Source of the DNA: Isoetes taiwanensis
Taxonomy: Eukaryota; Streptophyta; Lycopodiopsida; Isoetales; Isoetaceae
Direction: 5' to 3'
Assembly: GCA_021234155.1 (NCBI GenBank)
Contig: JAJEKV010000064.1
Span: forward strand, 6,326,001 to 6,390,000
Length of the DNA: 64,000 bases
Shown here: in pieces, positions 45,350 to 57,293 of the stretch
Numbering within the stretch: position 1 is the stretch's first letter
How the letters are laid out: every line of letters starts with the position of its first letter
Notes under the pieces: model-generated
The model's input: the letters and a program-made list of their open reading frames with translations, nothing else
What the model was told of the DNA's origin: nothing
Databases searched by the model: none
Translations under genes and position numbers: made by a program

Positions 45350-46306
45350 GGTTAGCCCCTTTCTGGCAGTGGATCCAGCCTTTGGTGCAACAAATCCCCT
45401 CTGATGAGGCCTCTTTGCTGCACTACCTAAATCAAAGCTCCCCCTTTATGGGTACCATTCGGGCTCTAACTTGTTGGGCTATATGGAAACACAGAAATGA
45501 GGTAGCCATCACAGGGTCGGCCCCAAACTTAAATAAACTCAAAGCTTCTTTTCAGGTCCATCTAGCTGAAGCTGCCATGGCTCACAAGGCAAAACAGGGC
45601 TTGAACTATGACAGACAATGGGATCCTTTGGAACCTTCAATGGTTTCTTTCAATTTTTCTCTCTGCTTTTTAATGATGTGGATTCTTTGGTTGACAGAGC
45701 TCTTGCTGAGGAGGCATCATGATGGAGGACATGCCCGTGAGGTGGACCCTGCCACTGTCCCTTTAACAGCTATGGAGACCATAGATGCTCTATTCTGGCT
45801 TAAAACAGAGGTCATCAGCTGCATTACGTTTAACCGTCTGCTGGAGGATGAAGATCTTTGGAGGTTCAATCCGGAGATAAAACCATATTTCCAAGCCAAA
45901 CTCAAGATCCATGAAGATGCTCGGGATTCCTGGATCATGTACCTTCTGGACTCAACAGGCTATGGACCCAATGAATTGGATGATCTGATATTCATCCACA
46001 CAGAGGAGGCCTTCAATATAATCACTCTTGATGGTGTGCCAGATATTTTATGAAATCTGTCTGTGGAATGGATCATAAGACTGTTGACTAGATCATAAGA
46101 CTATAATTGTCTTTTCTGAACTATTGCTAAAAAGTGGTCTTTTTTTTATTGGGCATCCTTCCCTTAAAGGACAATGATGGCTACTTTTAGCCATCTTTTT
46201 CCATGGTGGGGCTTGTTTGCCTACTATGGTTTTTTGTATGTATGACTATGTAACTTTTCCCATACAGTAATATAAATTCTGCCGTTTCCTCAAAAAAAAA
46301 AAAAAA
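45350..46306 (+). mobile_element. LINE family A, copy A3, 5'-truncated
   Basis: Begins in the ORF2 C-terminus (PFWQWIQPLVQQ...TCWAIWKHRNEVAI, matching CMWSIWKHRNNVAI of A2), continues through ORF3 and a 3' UTR to a run of 15 A at about 46292-46306. It sits inside a tandem repeat array whose units resume directly after the poly(A). 5' truncation is usual for L1 insertions. No clear long target duplication could be read because the target is itself repetitive. Confidence 0.85.
45690..46053 (+). CDS. LINE A3 ORF3
   Basis: LLLRRHHDGGHAREVDPATV then ALFWLKTEVIS, EDEDLWRFNPEIKPYFQAKL, ARDSWIMYLLDSTGYGPNEL and AFNIITLDGVPD. The A2 copy reads KKHHEGGHARIV, ALLWVKTETI, DEDIWQFKQELKPYFQDKL, ARESWILHILDASAYGAVEL and AYAIITLDGVMD, so the protein is conserved. 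In A3 the frame is open back to 45382, but the ORF2 frame (NDVDSLVDRALAEEAS) ends at about 45722, so the two overlap. Confidence 0.65.
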
Positions 46307-46400
46307 ATCATCCCCCATGTTTACTCCATCCGATTAAATCGACAAATACAACAGTAATATAAGCCCATTAAACCATAACAATATTGAAACCTAATCTATC
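46307..46400. repeat. Tandem repeat, right part (continuation of 44980-45345)
   Basis: ATCATCCCCCATGTTTACTCC then GATTAAATCGACAAATACAACAGTAATATAAG, the same units as upstream of LINE A3. Confidence 0.85.
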
Positions 46401-46454
46401 AAAATCATTTAGCATTTAAAACGCCGCCGCATTCCTGTCTTGTATATACAGTAA

Positions 46455-46845
46455 AATGTGTGTGCTGCGTTTTGTTTTTATAAATTGCAAAGGTTGGTCC
46501 AAAAGGTGACGTGGCGAGATCTGGGTCGTCGAGGGCGGAGGACGGCCGGCAGCTCGGATACACAGAGCTTTTGTTCTGAGATGAAAATGTAGCATTTAAA
46601 CGCCCTCACGCATCGACACACCACCTCCTTTCTAAAATTAGCGCAGTAAAATGTGTGTGCTGCGTTTTGTTTTTATAAATTGCAAAAGTTGGTTCGAAAG
46701 GTGACGTGGCGAGATCTGGGTCGTCGAGGGCGGAGGACGGCCGGCAGCTCAGATACACAGAGCTTTTGTTCGGAGATGAAAATGTAGTATTTAAATGCCC
46801 TCATGCATCGACACACCACCTCCTTTTCTAAAATTAGCGATCCTC
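46455..46845. repeat. Tandem duplication of ~188 bp
   Basis: Two copies from CAGTAAAATGTGTGTGCTGC (46457 and 46643) through GTGACGTGGCGAGATCTGGG and CATCGACACACCACCTCCTT to TCTAAAATTAGCG, with about 95% identity by eye. GC-rich centre, no coding frame. Confidence 0.85.
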
Positions 46846-47009
46846 CTCATCACGTGAACTTCAAAATTGAAACGGAAAATCAAACAGCAGGAAAAAAAAT
46901 TACCCCTTCATTTCCGTAATCCACACTTGCCCTTGATTACTATCAAATTTGCTTAAAATTATAACGTATAATCCTTCCTCCACCATGCAGAATTCTTTCT
47001 CCACCATAA

Positions 47010-47200
47010 ATTTTGCATTAACAATTCCATTACACAATTTCACAAAGTTTCACAGTTTCACAATTTCACACAGTTTCCATTACAAGAGTTTCAGTACAGT
47101 TCACAATTTTACAATTTCACAGAGTTTCCATTACAAGAGTTTCCATTACAGTTTCATTCCATAATTCCATTACAACGGTTTCATTACACAAAAACTTGGT
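47010..47200. repeat. Degenerate TTTCACAATTTCA / TTACAAGAGTTTC minisatellite
   Basis: Short units TTTCACA, CAATTTCACA and CCATTACAAGAGTTTC repeat irregularly. Confidence 0.8.
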
Positions 47201-47609
47201 TATCCCCAAAAAACTTCACAGATAACACTTGGTCTTTAAGACCATTATCACCGAACGTTCAAAACAGAAAACCAGAAAACTTGGTCGCAGATAAACCAGA
47301 AAACCAGAAAACTTGGTCGCAGATAAAACCAGAAAGTTCAAACAGAAGAAACCTCGTACCAATGTAGTTCATGAAGAACCAGAACCTCGTCCTAGTGCAG
47401 AGACTATCACAGCAAAACAATGTTGCACCATCAACACCAAAATTGAACGTGCAAATACTGAAAGAACCCTGATTGATGATTGTTGGCGCCATATACTTTC
47501 CAATCGCTCTAGCACTATCTGGATAGGTTTTACTCAATTCAGGATAGAAGTCATCGTCATAATCATCATCCTCCTTCTGTATTACTACCTCTGATTGCTT
47601 CTTGACCAA

Positions 47610-49338
47610 CTATCGATGATCAAACACTTCAGAATCATTACTAGGAGAATCATTACCAGTAGGAACAACCACAGTAGGAACAACCACAGGAGTAACAATC
47701 GCAGGAGGAACAACCACAGGAGGAACAACAACAGGAGGAACGACTGCAGGAGACATCACAACACCATTTTCTTTATCGTTCATCGTGCTGCTACTTGCCT
47801 TACCATCAGAAAAATCAGAAACACGCAAAACTTTTGAAGCAATATTGCTCGAAATCTCGTCAAGGCATTTCCTAGACTCTTCATCTCTAGCAATTTGATC
47901 TGCAAAAAAAAATAATGTCAGAAAATAAATAACAATTAAACAAAAACATTAAAAAAAACCAACAAACTTAACAACGTATAATGAACTAAATTAATTAAAC
48001 ATCTTACTTAACTAAAAATCAGAAATCAAACACTTACCATTCCACGCGGCTTCGAGATAGGCTGAAGAAAAAACAGACGAGGCTCACTATCTTTCTCCTT
48101 TGCAGGCAAATGTCGCACGTATTATTTAAATGTCAAGACAAAATCTCTCTTGTAGGTCCAAATTGGCTGACGGAAGTGATGCTCATCAAACTTTGTTGCT
48201 GTAGGATTGCAGTTCTTGCTGATCCGCTCGCCATACTTTACAAGCTCACCTCCATCATCTTTCTCTAATACTACATCACAGTCCTTAACTGAATGCAATT
48301 CCCTTATACCTCTAATGCCAAACCTCATAAGCATAAAATAGACAAGTCTTTTTATGCAGCCCATTGGATGGGTTATCTGGTGATCAATATCAGCCAGAAT
48401 CTCGCTCTCAACACCAAAAGAAATCGCAGGCGCCTTCTTCTTTGGCCTGTCATAGTTTTCGCTCACCCTCATCTTCTTTATCATTCCAATAAACGCCTCT
48501 TTACTCTGAGCAAAAACAGGATCTGTAAGAATATCAAAGGGAGGCTCGCGAATCTCAGTTTGCCCTATCCTTTTCTCTTGCTCCCTTCTTAAAATTCTGC
48601 CATAAGCTCTATAAAGAGCACTTAACCTAGCAAAAGAAAGTAATAGTTAGCAAATAAACATTAACAAGCATAAAAAGTTTAAAAAATAGCTAATATTACT
48701 TACGTCGATGGCGGATATAACTTCTTATCCTTCTTCTTCTTGACCTGACAGAAGCATAAACATCATGTAAAACCTAAAATACATTAAAACCTAAATTAAA
48801 AATCTAAAACCTTAACCTAAGTTATTACAGACCTAAATTTATTACAGACCTGAACCTAAATATAAAACATTAACTAATAAAAATCAAACATGAAAGCAAA
48901 TTACCTGGATAATAAACTTTGCCAGCATCTCGTTCAACTCCCTACGAGGTATCCTTTCAATAGGAATACTTGTATCACAATTGAAAGCTTTTCTCCACTC
49001 ATGAAATCGCCTACGAGCCCAAGCATTAACGCTTCTGAATGCTCAACACCTCCATTCATGGCTGCACTCAACAAATCCTCATCCAATGGCAACCAATCTT
49101 CCATTTCTTCATCACTACTTCCATTAGTCTGCTCCATTTCAACAAGGATGGCTGTTCTCTCCTCAGCAGTTGGTGCTGCCTCATCATTATCAGATGCAGA
49201 AACCCCTCCATCAGGAACACTAGATAGGAGCTCGACATCTTGAGAAAATAAGGTGAAAGAAGGTTCTGCCATCATCCCAGAACAACCCAAGGAATGCTGC
49301 TGCAGTGATTGTTTTCGGCCTACAACCGTATGCAACAC
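47610..49338 (-). CDS. Crypton-like / DUF3504-type tyrosine-recombinase-related gene, partial
   Basis: Minus-strand exons: an acidic N-terminus (49338-49050, EEMEDWLPLDEDLLSA); in a shifted frame WARRRFHEWRKAFN, then IPRRELNEMLAKFIIQ to a donor near 48903; exon 48747-48704 (VKKKKDKKLYPPST); intron 48627-48703 with GT/AG; exon 48626-48125 with LSALYRAYGRILRRE, DPVFAQSKEAFIGMIKKMR, HPMGCIKRLVYFMLMRFGIR and IRELHSVKDCDVVLE. This order resembles the Crypton-derived domain of ZMYM/QRICH1 proteins: W-x-F-EW, LN-L-KF, YP-STL, then a GIR-RELH segment. The late catalytic His/Arg/Tyr region is not clear. A VPPVV repeat stretch (47790-47640) may be a further exon. Function is inferred. Confidence 0.5.
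47650..47765 (-). repeat. 15-bp VVPPV-coding tandem repeats
   Basis: Plus strand repeats AGGAACAACCACAGGAGGAAC-type units, encoding Val-Val-Pro-Pro on the minus strand. Confidence 0.8.
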
Positions 49339-49985
49339 AAAACCACCAAAAGCAACCCAAGGAATGCTGCTACAGTGATTTTTTTCGGTCTACAACCGCA
49401 TGCAAGCAGCAAACATGACATTTTTTAGCTTATTGTCAATCTTACACAATAAGAACAGAGAATGTTGAAGATCTTAACCGCAAGAACTCGAAGCAAACGA
49501 CCCTGTAAGTAGATTAGAAAAAATAAATTAGATTTATAAGATCAAAGCTCGGAAAAATAAGAACGATATCAGAAATCGTCATTACCTTCGAATATTTGAA
49601 GCAGAAACAGTAAAAAGCTGACGATCTTTAAAGCAGAATGAGTAAGAAACCAACAATATCCCAACAACTCTAATATTTGATGCAGAAACAACAAAAAGCC
49701 GAGGATCTTCGAAGCAGACGACCCTGCAAACATGATAGCATCAAAAACTTCGCATATTTACAAGAAGACAACAACTGACGAAGATATTAACAAGATTTAG
49801 GAAAAATTCTTTCAAATCATTTCTGAGCGCCGGGCCCTGAGTATTATCCACGCAACAGAACCACCTACAAGTTGGCGCCTACAAGTGCCTTGCCGACAAC
49901 ATCCCAACAACAGAAATATTTGATGCAGAAACAACAAAAAGCCGAGGACCTTCGAAGAAAACGACTCTGCAAACATCAGAGCATC
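49265..49985. repeat. Non-coding spacer with two duplicated blocks
   Basis: CAACCCAAGGAATGCTGCT-CAGTGATT occurs at 49279 and 49350. An about 190-bp block starting AATATTTGATGCAGAAACAAC occurs at 49672 and 49915, the second copy running into the end of the DUF7869-like frame. No RNA gene recognised. Confidence 0.7.
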
Positions 49986-50678
49986 AAAAACTTGGCATAT
50001 TTACAAGAATAAAACAACAGACGAAAATATTTACAAGATTTAAGAAAAATTCCTTCAAATCCTTTCTCAGCGTCACATTGCGGTCACCTACTTCTTTGCA
50101 AACCTCTGAGATGGTGTAACCCATCCACACAGGGTATATCTCTTTGCGCTCTGGTACTATAAGTGCAAATTGATGGCAAAGCAAGTCATCTTTGGGATCA
50201 TAATCCTCCAGCCCGAGATATTTAGGCCTTCCTTTCCTAGGACCAACATAGTGTTTTTCAGCAGCTGGAGGAGCCATCGACTTGCGAATACTACTAACCA
50301 CATCATTAACTTCCTCAGGTGTTATCAAGTCTCTCCACCTAGTCTTAGGTAGCCATCCATCTTTCAGTTCATCAGAGGATATGTCTACTTGTCCCAATAA
50401 TCCATGCACCTGTGTCCAATAATCTATCCATGCAAGGTTGGTATCATCGGGGTTATTTTTCCAATACTTAACGTATTCAGAAATGCCGTCCAATGTGCTT
50501 TGCAATGAATCCACCTCTGCAACAGGCTTAAGAGCTTTTGGTTGACCCCTTGGAATCTTAGGTTTACCATTTTCATCTTCGTGCCATATAGGTACTTCAT
50601 CTGGCCTCCATTTATCATCTGAAGGTCTCATCTTCCATTGCATTATTGGCTTATTTCTCATGACCCAGAAAGTGTACT

Positions 50679-50693
50679 GAAGAGGTCTAGATT
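50679..50693. repeat. LINE A2 target-site duplication, left
   Basis: GAAGAGGTCTAGATT, identical to 57529-57543. Confidence 0.95.
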
Positions 50694-50770
50694 ATACGGC
50701 AGATGGGGAATGGGATGGGAGGCCCGATGGCGCCTGGGCGGGAAGAACAGCGCCTACCGTACCCTAAGCC

Positions 50771-51046
50771 ATGAAGCACTTCACGGTTCTGATCCAGGGA
50801 GAGCGATTCTCTTGTGGATGGCTTGAAGGAGAAGGAGCACGACTATGGGAGAGTCTGGTGTATAATAGATTCTTCCCTGAAGAACTATTTTCTCCAATCT
50901 TTTCTTTAGTGCCTCAATCTGAGGTGTTGCTTCTTGAATCGTGGCTAGGTGAATTTATAGGTGATAGAAATGCTAGTGCAGTGGGTATCTTCCACACACA
51001 TTGTTCTTGGACTGATAGTAAAATTGTGGTGAAGGTTTACAGTTAG
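50771..51046 (+). CDS. LINE A2 ORF0
   Basis: 91 residues, starting 78 bp inside the element. MKHFTVLIQGERFSCGWLEG, SLVYNRFFPEELF, LESWLGEFIGDRN and a KIVVKVYS end are matched by A1 (7947-7665). No known domain; slightly acidic, no membrane segment. About 77 bp separates it from the ORF1 start. Confidence 0.65.
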   Translation: MKHFTVLIQGERFSCGWLEGEGARLWESLVYNRFFPEELFSPIFSLVPQSEVLLLESWLGEFIGDRNASAVGIFHTHCSWTDSKIVVKVYS

Positions 51047-51122
51047 GTCTTTGGTTTTCAGTGGGTTTAGGTGGTAGTTTGAAAAGTGGGATAGTAAGAT
51101 CAGAAAAATAATAAAAAATCAG

Positions 51123-53201
51123 TTGTCTGGGACAGGGGTTAGAATGTCGGGTGATATGCAGCAGAAAGGGCAGGAGGGTCAGTTCTTGGGAAATGTGCAA
51201 ATGATGGCAGACCATATGGAAAAGGGAAAGACAGGGACAGAGGGGAATAATGAAAAAATTGAAGCCAAGGCAGAGGAATTGATAGATTTGATCCGTACCC
51301 TTAGTAAAAGGGGGTACGATCAAATTAGGGAAATTACGAATCACTTGGCAGCAATAGAGAAGGGTGAGAAGGTGAAGGAGTTCATTGTATTCGGGGATTT
51401 TCTCACGACGATCTCAGATATGGTGAATACAAGACGCTCTTCCGGAGTTGGTACGCTGCAGAGGCAAAAGGAAGCAGTCAGTCAAATTTTGGAGTATGCT
51501 AATCAGGTTCAGGAAGACGTGCGAAAGGAGCTGCTGACAGTCAAGGAACCGGTATTTGTGGGTAAGCCTCTTAGGAATGCTGCAGTAGAAAGTAAGCTCA
51601 AGTTTTTAAAGTCCAGAGGTCTGATAGGCTGTATTCGTCATGAGGGAGTGAGATTGCAGTATATTAAAGGGGAAATAGAAAAAATGGATTGTGGGGTCGC
51701 TATCAACAGTGTCTATTGGATAGAATTCCCTTTTTTTATGGTGGAATGCGGGAATAGTCAAACAGCTTCCTTTCTCCTAAAACAGGGCACCATTTCGAAG
51801 GCCAACACTCAATTTTTTTTTCAGAAATGGTACCCAACATTTGATCCTCAAAGCTTTTCAGAACTATTCCATCCGGCATGGACTTCCTTACAAGGGCTAA
51901 ACCCCATGTACTGGAATGAACAATCTCTTCAAACACTTTTCCAACAAACTGGCAATATTATCAGTTGGGAAATTTCTCAGGACAAAGCTCCGAGAGTTTG
52001 GGCCCAAATAGATATTCTTAAGCCAATCCCGGAAGCCATTGACTTTGTGGACTACTTCGGTAAGCCCAAATCATTGAAATTGGCATGGCAAGGTCTTCCT
52101 CAGCCGTGCTCTGCCTGTGGAGTTAGATTGCATGGCGGGAAAGTTTGTCGAGGGGAACGAGAACCTCCAAAGGAACAGACTGTAGAAAGGCTGAAAGAGG
52201 GTGTTTGGATCACCCCTAACAGAGGAAGAAATGATAGACAGAACAGGAATGGTAGTGAGAAAAGGAAAAGGAGGAGGCAGAAAATCAAAGAAGACATGGA
52301 GAAGGAGAAGGCAAGGATGGAGTCTGGCAGACAAATGGAGAGGAAAATGAGAAGTGAATGGAAAAAAAAGGTGCAATTTCAAGAGGACTCTGCCAAGGTC
52401 AAAGTCTTAAATAATCCGGGCTCTAAAGGAAAAGAAATAATGAAGGATAAATCGCCAGAAGAGACTATTAGATCTTTATCTATCAAGATAAAGGATAATG
52501 GGATACCTCGGGAAGTAGAGTACTCCTCTTCTGAGGATTCCTCTGGGTACAAAGAAAAAGGAGAACCTAGTTCACCCAAGATCCTATTGGTGTCCCAGGA
52601 TAAAGGTGCCACTGACTCACCACTCCCAGTTATAGAACTTTTCCCTAAGGACCCTGTGGTAGGTAGGTCTGATGTGTGTGTGCCAGCACACATCACTCCT
52701 CCTAATATGGAACCTGAAACAGAAGTGGTAGATGCTCCAGCAAAAGACTTGTGTCAGGTGGAGTCCCAAACTGAAATTGTTGACCAAAGTGTTGAACTTA
52801 CCCAAAGGCTTGTAACTCCAGAAGGCCAGGGAACTGGTTATGTTCACACTAGTAGACCTCTAAGCCCAGCTGGCCAAGAGGGGTTGCCAGCTGGCTAGGG
52901 AACTTTTTGTGAGCATATCAGGAGAACTTTAAGCCCTTCTGGCCAAGAATTGGTGAAGGAAAGAGCTGGGGAGTCAGTGGAAAGAGAACTATTCAAGACT
53001 CCAGCTGCACAGATTAGAGAATTGAAAGATCCATCATCTAAACTGTCGGGTAGGTTTTGGGATGGTGAAGATGGTAGTGAGGGTGAAGATGATTTATCCT
53101 TTGCTACTCCACTCCCACTTCCCCAAAGCACCAAAAGGAAGAAAAAGGTCTATACTCCTAGAGCATATGGGCCTGTTACTAGAAGCACTAAAGTACAATG
53201 A
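51123..53201 (+). pseudogene. LINE A2 ORF1 protein with one in-frame TAG
   Basis: Open for 591 residues to a TAG at 52896-52898, then continues in the same frame to a TGA that overlaps the ORF2 ATG (ATGA at 53198-53201). Residues 60-150 are helical and charged; residues about 180-330 are DUF4283-like (KFLKSRGLIGCIRHEG, MVECGNSQTASF, GLNPMYWNE, LKLAWQGLPQPCSACGVRLHG with a Cys pair). A Lys/Glu-rich tract follows, then a Ser/Pro-rich tail ending KRKKKVYTPRAYGPVTRS. Likely the RNA-binding partner of ORF2. The TAG, likely from CAG, removes about 100 residues. Confidence 0.8.
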
Positions 53202-56200
53202 AGATAATTACTTGGAATTTGAGAGGAATTAAGGGTCCTTTAAAAAGAAAAAGGGCTCTTATTGCTCTTAAAGAGATGAAGGCAGATATAATCTTGTTGC
53301 AGGAACACAGGCTTCCAGCCTTTGAGGCCTCAAAACTGGGTGAATGGATCTTTCCTAGTGGGGATTCTATTTGGGCCCCAGCTGATGGTACTAAGGGAGG
53401 GATTTGTATCTCTTGGACTGGACTGAAAAAGTTAGGCTCTTTCCTGCATCCTTCAGGCAGATGGCAGGTGGTTTTCTTGGAAATTGAGATGGAGCAAGTT
53501 GGAATTATCAATGTATACGCCTCAACCTCCCCTGAAGAAAGAGAGGAGCAGTGGAAAGAAATGTCAAATTGGTTACAAAGACAGAACATCAACAATTGGA
53601 TATTAAGTGGAGATTTCAACAACACCCCTTCTTGGGAACAAAAGGCTGGTAAAAAGTTGAATATGTCAAGAGGTGAAAGGTTGGAGTGGGAAAAACTAGT
53701 TCATAATTTCATATATCATGCTCCCTCTTCTTCACATGCGTATTCCTGGAGCAATAAAAGAAAAGGAGTGGACAGGGTGTACTGCTTACTTGACAGGTAC
53801 TATACCAATACATCAACCTTGACAGGATGGGATAACTTGACCATATCTAATGATTGTAGCAATTCTATTTCTGATCACTACCCCCAGATCTTGGACACAG
53901 GTTATATGCCCCAAAATAAACCCGCTCATATTCCATTTAAGTTTAATACCAGCTTGCTGAGCAATAAAGTTTTCTGTGAGGACTTCACTCGGTTTTACAG
54001 CTCCCTCAAGACCATAAACATAAGTGGTTCTATGAAGGAATTCACTAATAGGGTCAAGCAGATAAAAAATTGGATTAAACAGTGGGGCAAGTTATGGAAC
54101 AGGAAAAAAAAACAGGAGAAAAAAGAAGTTTATCTGGAAATGAAAGAGGTTAGGCAAAACCTTTTTATGGATAAATCCAATCTGGCTCTTCAACAGAGAG
54201 AGGAAATCCTGGAAAGGAAAGTCAAATTAATTGAGGAACATGAGGCAAAGAGCTTGGCAATCAAGAATAGGGGCCTGTATGTCAATTTGATGGATGATTG
54301 CAGCTCCAAATTTTTCTTTAGGGCTGCCAAGAGCAGGTTGATGAATAATGGGATAGTCTCAGTAATAGATGACAATCAGCTTGAGCTGTCTAAGCAGGAA
54401 GATATTCAAAAGTTATTTCACAATAAGTACAAGGAGTTGTTTGCAGCAGTAAACATTGATAATTGTTGCATGGATGAGTTCTTTAGTTCACTTGGACCTA
54501 AAGATGTGATGATTGAGGATGACCAGCTACTGGTAGTCCCTCTTGAAGCAGAAATTCTGGGAGTTATAAGGAGCATGGCCCATGGGAAAAGCCCAGGGCC
54601 AGATGGCTTACCTCCAGAATTCTATGAGCATTTCTGGGGGCTAATGTCCAAAGATCTTACAACCTTTGTACAGGGAGCTTGGCAGGCTGAGAGATTGCAT
54701 CCTGCTATTAATGCTGGACTCATTGCCTTGGTCCCTACGGTAGATAAGCCTACTACATTTTCTGACTGGAGGCCAATATCTCTGACCAATGTCACATACA
54801 AAATCATAGCCAAGATTTTTGCCAACAGACTGAAGAAAATTTTAATGTCAAAGATCAATCAAGTCCAATCAGGTTTTCTACCAGGGAGAAGCATCCTTGA
54901 TAATTTTATTGGGGCATATGAAGGACTGCATTGGAACAGAATTTCTAGCCAAGAATGTGTGTTACTAAAGCTAGACTTTAAAAGGGCTTATGACACAATA
55001 GACTGGGGCTTCCTGTACAAAGCCATGTCCCAGATGGGCTTTTCAGAGGCAGTTGTAAAGAAGATAGCTGGGTTTAATGTTGCATGCTGCTCTGCAGTTT
55101 TGGTCAATGGCTCCCCCTCCCCCTTTTTTGAATGCAAAAGAGGAGTGAGACAGGGCTGTCCTTTGGCCCCCTATCTTTTCTTGATAGTTGCAGAAATGGT
55201 AACCAGGGTCATTCTGAAACTACAGCAGAACAACAAGATTAATTGCCTAAAGCTTCCTGAAACAAATGATACCCTGTCTGTTATGCAGTATGCAGACGAT
55301 ACGTTTGTGTTTCTTAAAAATCAAGGGACCATCATTCAAAACTTTCTTGCTGCTATGAACAGGTTTGGAAAAGCCTCGGGAGTTGTTCTAAACAAGGATA
55401 AATGTGCAATTATATCCTCTAGCCCAGAGGATTATATTGAAGGGATCAAAGCTTGTGGTTACCAATCAGCCACCAAACTATTAGGTTTGCCTTTGGCCCT
55501 CAACATGAGTATACATGGCTTATGGGAACCAATAGTCACCAAAATTAAAAAGAAGCTAAAGATGTATCCTAAGACTCTTTCCTTGGCTGGCAGAGTGGGG
55601 ATAGTTAACAGTGTTATTGCCAGTTCTCATGTGTTTTTCTCATCAGCAATAATAGCAGACAAAAAGTCCTATCAGGAAATAGAGGCCATTATGAAAGAAT
55701 TTATTTGGCAAGGTGCTCATATGGTGGGGTGGCAGTACCTAGCTCTTCCCAGAAAAAGGGGAGGTTTGGGGTGTAAGGATTTGTTCTTGCAGGCACAAAT
55801 CTTAGCAGCTAAATTAGTGTGGAGATCTCTGACTTCTACCTCAAAGTCCCCTGCTCTCTACTTAATGAAATATTGGATTGGGAAGACGTCTTTAGTGGGA
55901 AGCCCATCTACTCCACATCATCTGCCTGATTCTGCTTTCTACCAACTAAATCCAGCAATGGGCACATCTGCTATAATGAGGAGAGTTATCCAAGCTTGGA
56001 ACAAAGTGTCATCAGATGCTTTAAACCCCTTGATTGAAAATGTTTCAGATGACTTTAGTTTCTTTTGGCACCAGGGACTTACAGATGAGGATGATGGGTG
56101 TTTGGCCCTCAAACATCCCAGAAAATACAAAGAATGGAAACTTAAAGATCTCTGTACTGTGGGCAATATGGTCAGAGGGGATGATTGGAGATCATGGCAA

Positions 56201-56953
56201 GAAATCTCTGGCCTTGTGCAAGACACAGTATGCAATAGAAATATATATAATGTGTTAACTTGGCATCCAAGGAGTGGGGAAAGAAAAGAGCTCAATTGGA
56301 CTGTGGATGGTAAAGGCTACATAGTTTCCAAGATCTACTTAATGCTTGCGAATTCTAATGGAACGAAAGTTGCCCATCAATGGGGCTGCTCAGACTCAGA
56401 AGCTATAGCTGTTATCAGGAAAGGCTGGAAATTACAATGTGCCAGAAAGATTACCTTTTTCAGATGGTTAGTACTGAATAAAAGCCTAAAGTCCAATGCC
56501 TACCGTTCCAAATACAATGACTAGGCAATAGATAGCTGCCCTTTAGGCTGTGGCCAAGCTGAATCCTCAAGCCATATTTTTATTTGCCCATGGCTCACTC
56601 CTTTCTGGAATTGGATTGGGGCCTATATTGGTGTCACTCCGAGTACAGAGGCTGATCTTTTTGTCTTCTTAGCAAATAGTTCCCCTTTTCTGGATACAGT
56701 CAGAACTATCTGCATGTGGTCGATTTGGAAGCATAGAAATAATGTGGCCATAAACCACTCTCCACCTGATATAAATGCTCTTAAAACAATCCTTCAGCTT
56801 GAATTGGCCGATGCAGCTATGGCGCATAGATTGTCTAAGGGATCCAACTATGATAAAAATTGGGATAAGCTGGGTTCCTTTCAGGGATTTTACTCGTTTT
56901 TCACTTCTTACTTTAACAGTTTATCTGATGTTGATAACAGATTATCTGGTTAA
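53198..56953 (+). pseudogene. LINE A2 ORF2: endonuclease-RT-zinc region, one in-frame TAG
   Basis: Begins MKIITWNLRGIKGPLKRKRA. Endonuclease motifs: LLQEHRLP, GGICISW, NVYAST, SGDFNNTPSWEQ and SISDHYPQ. RT motifs: GKSPGPDGLPPEFYEHFW, DWRPISLTNVTYK, GFLPGRSILDN, LDFKRAYDTIDW, KRGVRQGCPLAPYLFLI, MQYADDTFVF and LLGLPLAL. The frame is open for 1108 residues to a TAG at 56522-56524. Reading on gives CPLGCGQAESSSHIFICPWL and WSIWKHRNNVAI, the zinc region intact in A1 and A3, so the stop is a mutation. The full frame would end at 56953. All catalytic residues appear present. Confidence 0.9.
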
Positions 56954-57293
56954 GAAACATCACGAGGGTGGACATGCCAGAATAGTTCCGGATAACACCA
57001 ACCCAATGTCACATCAAGAGGTACTGGAAGCCCTACTTTGGGTCAAAACAGAAACTATTATGATCCGAGCTCTAAAGCGTATTCTGGCGGATGAGGATAT
57101 ATGGCAATTCAAACAAGAACTCAAGCCTTATTTCCAAGATAAGCTTGGTATTTGTGAGGGAGCGCGGGAGTCCTGGATTCTTCATATTTTGGATGCGTCT
57201 GCATATGGGGCTGTGGAGTTGGATTACCTGCTCAATAAGTACACGGATCAAGCCTATGCGATTATAACTCTGGATGGAGTTATGGATGACTGA
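56954..57293 (+). CDS. LINE A2 ORF3
   Basis: Frame open from 56775; the conserved part starts at about 56935 with DYLVKKHHEGGHARIV and ends DGVMDD at 57293. It overlaps or abuts the ORF2 end (56953) in another frame. Conserved with A3 and distantly with A1. No known domain; rich in Asp/Glu and aromatic residues. Confidence 0.65.
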
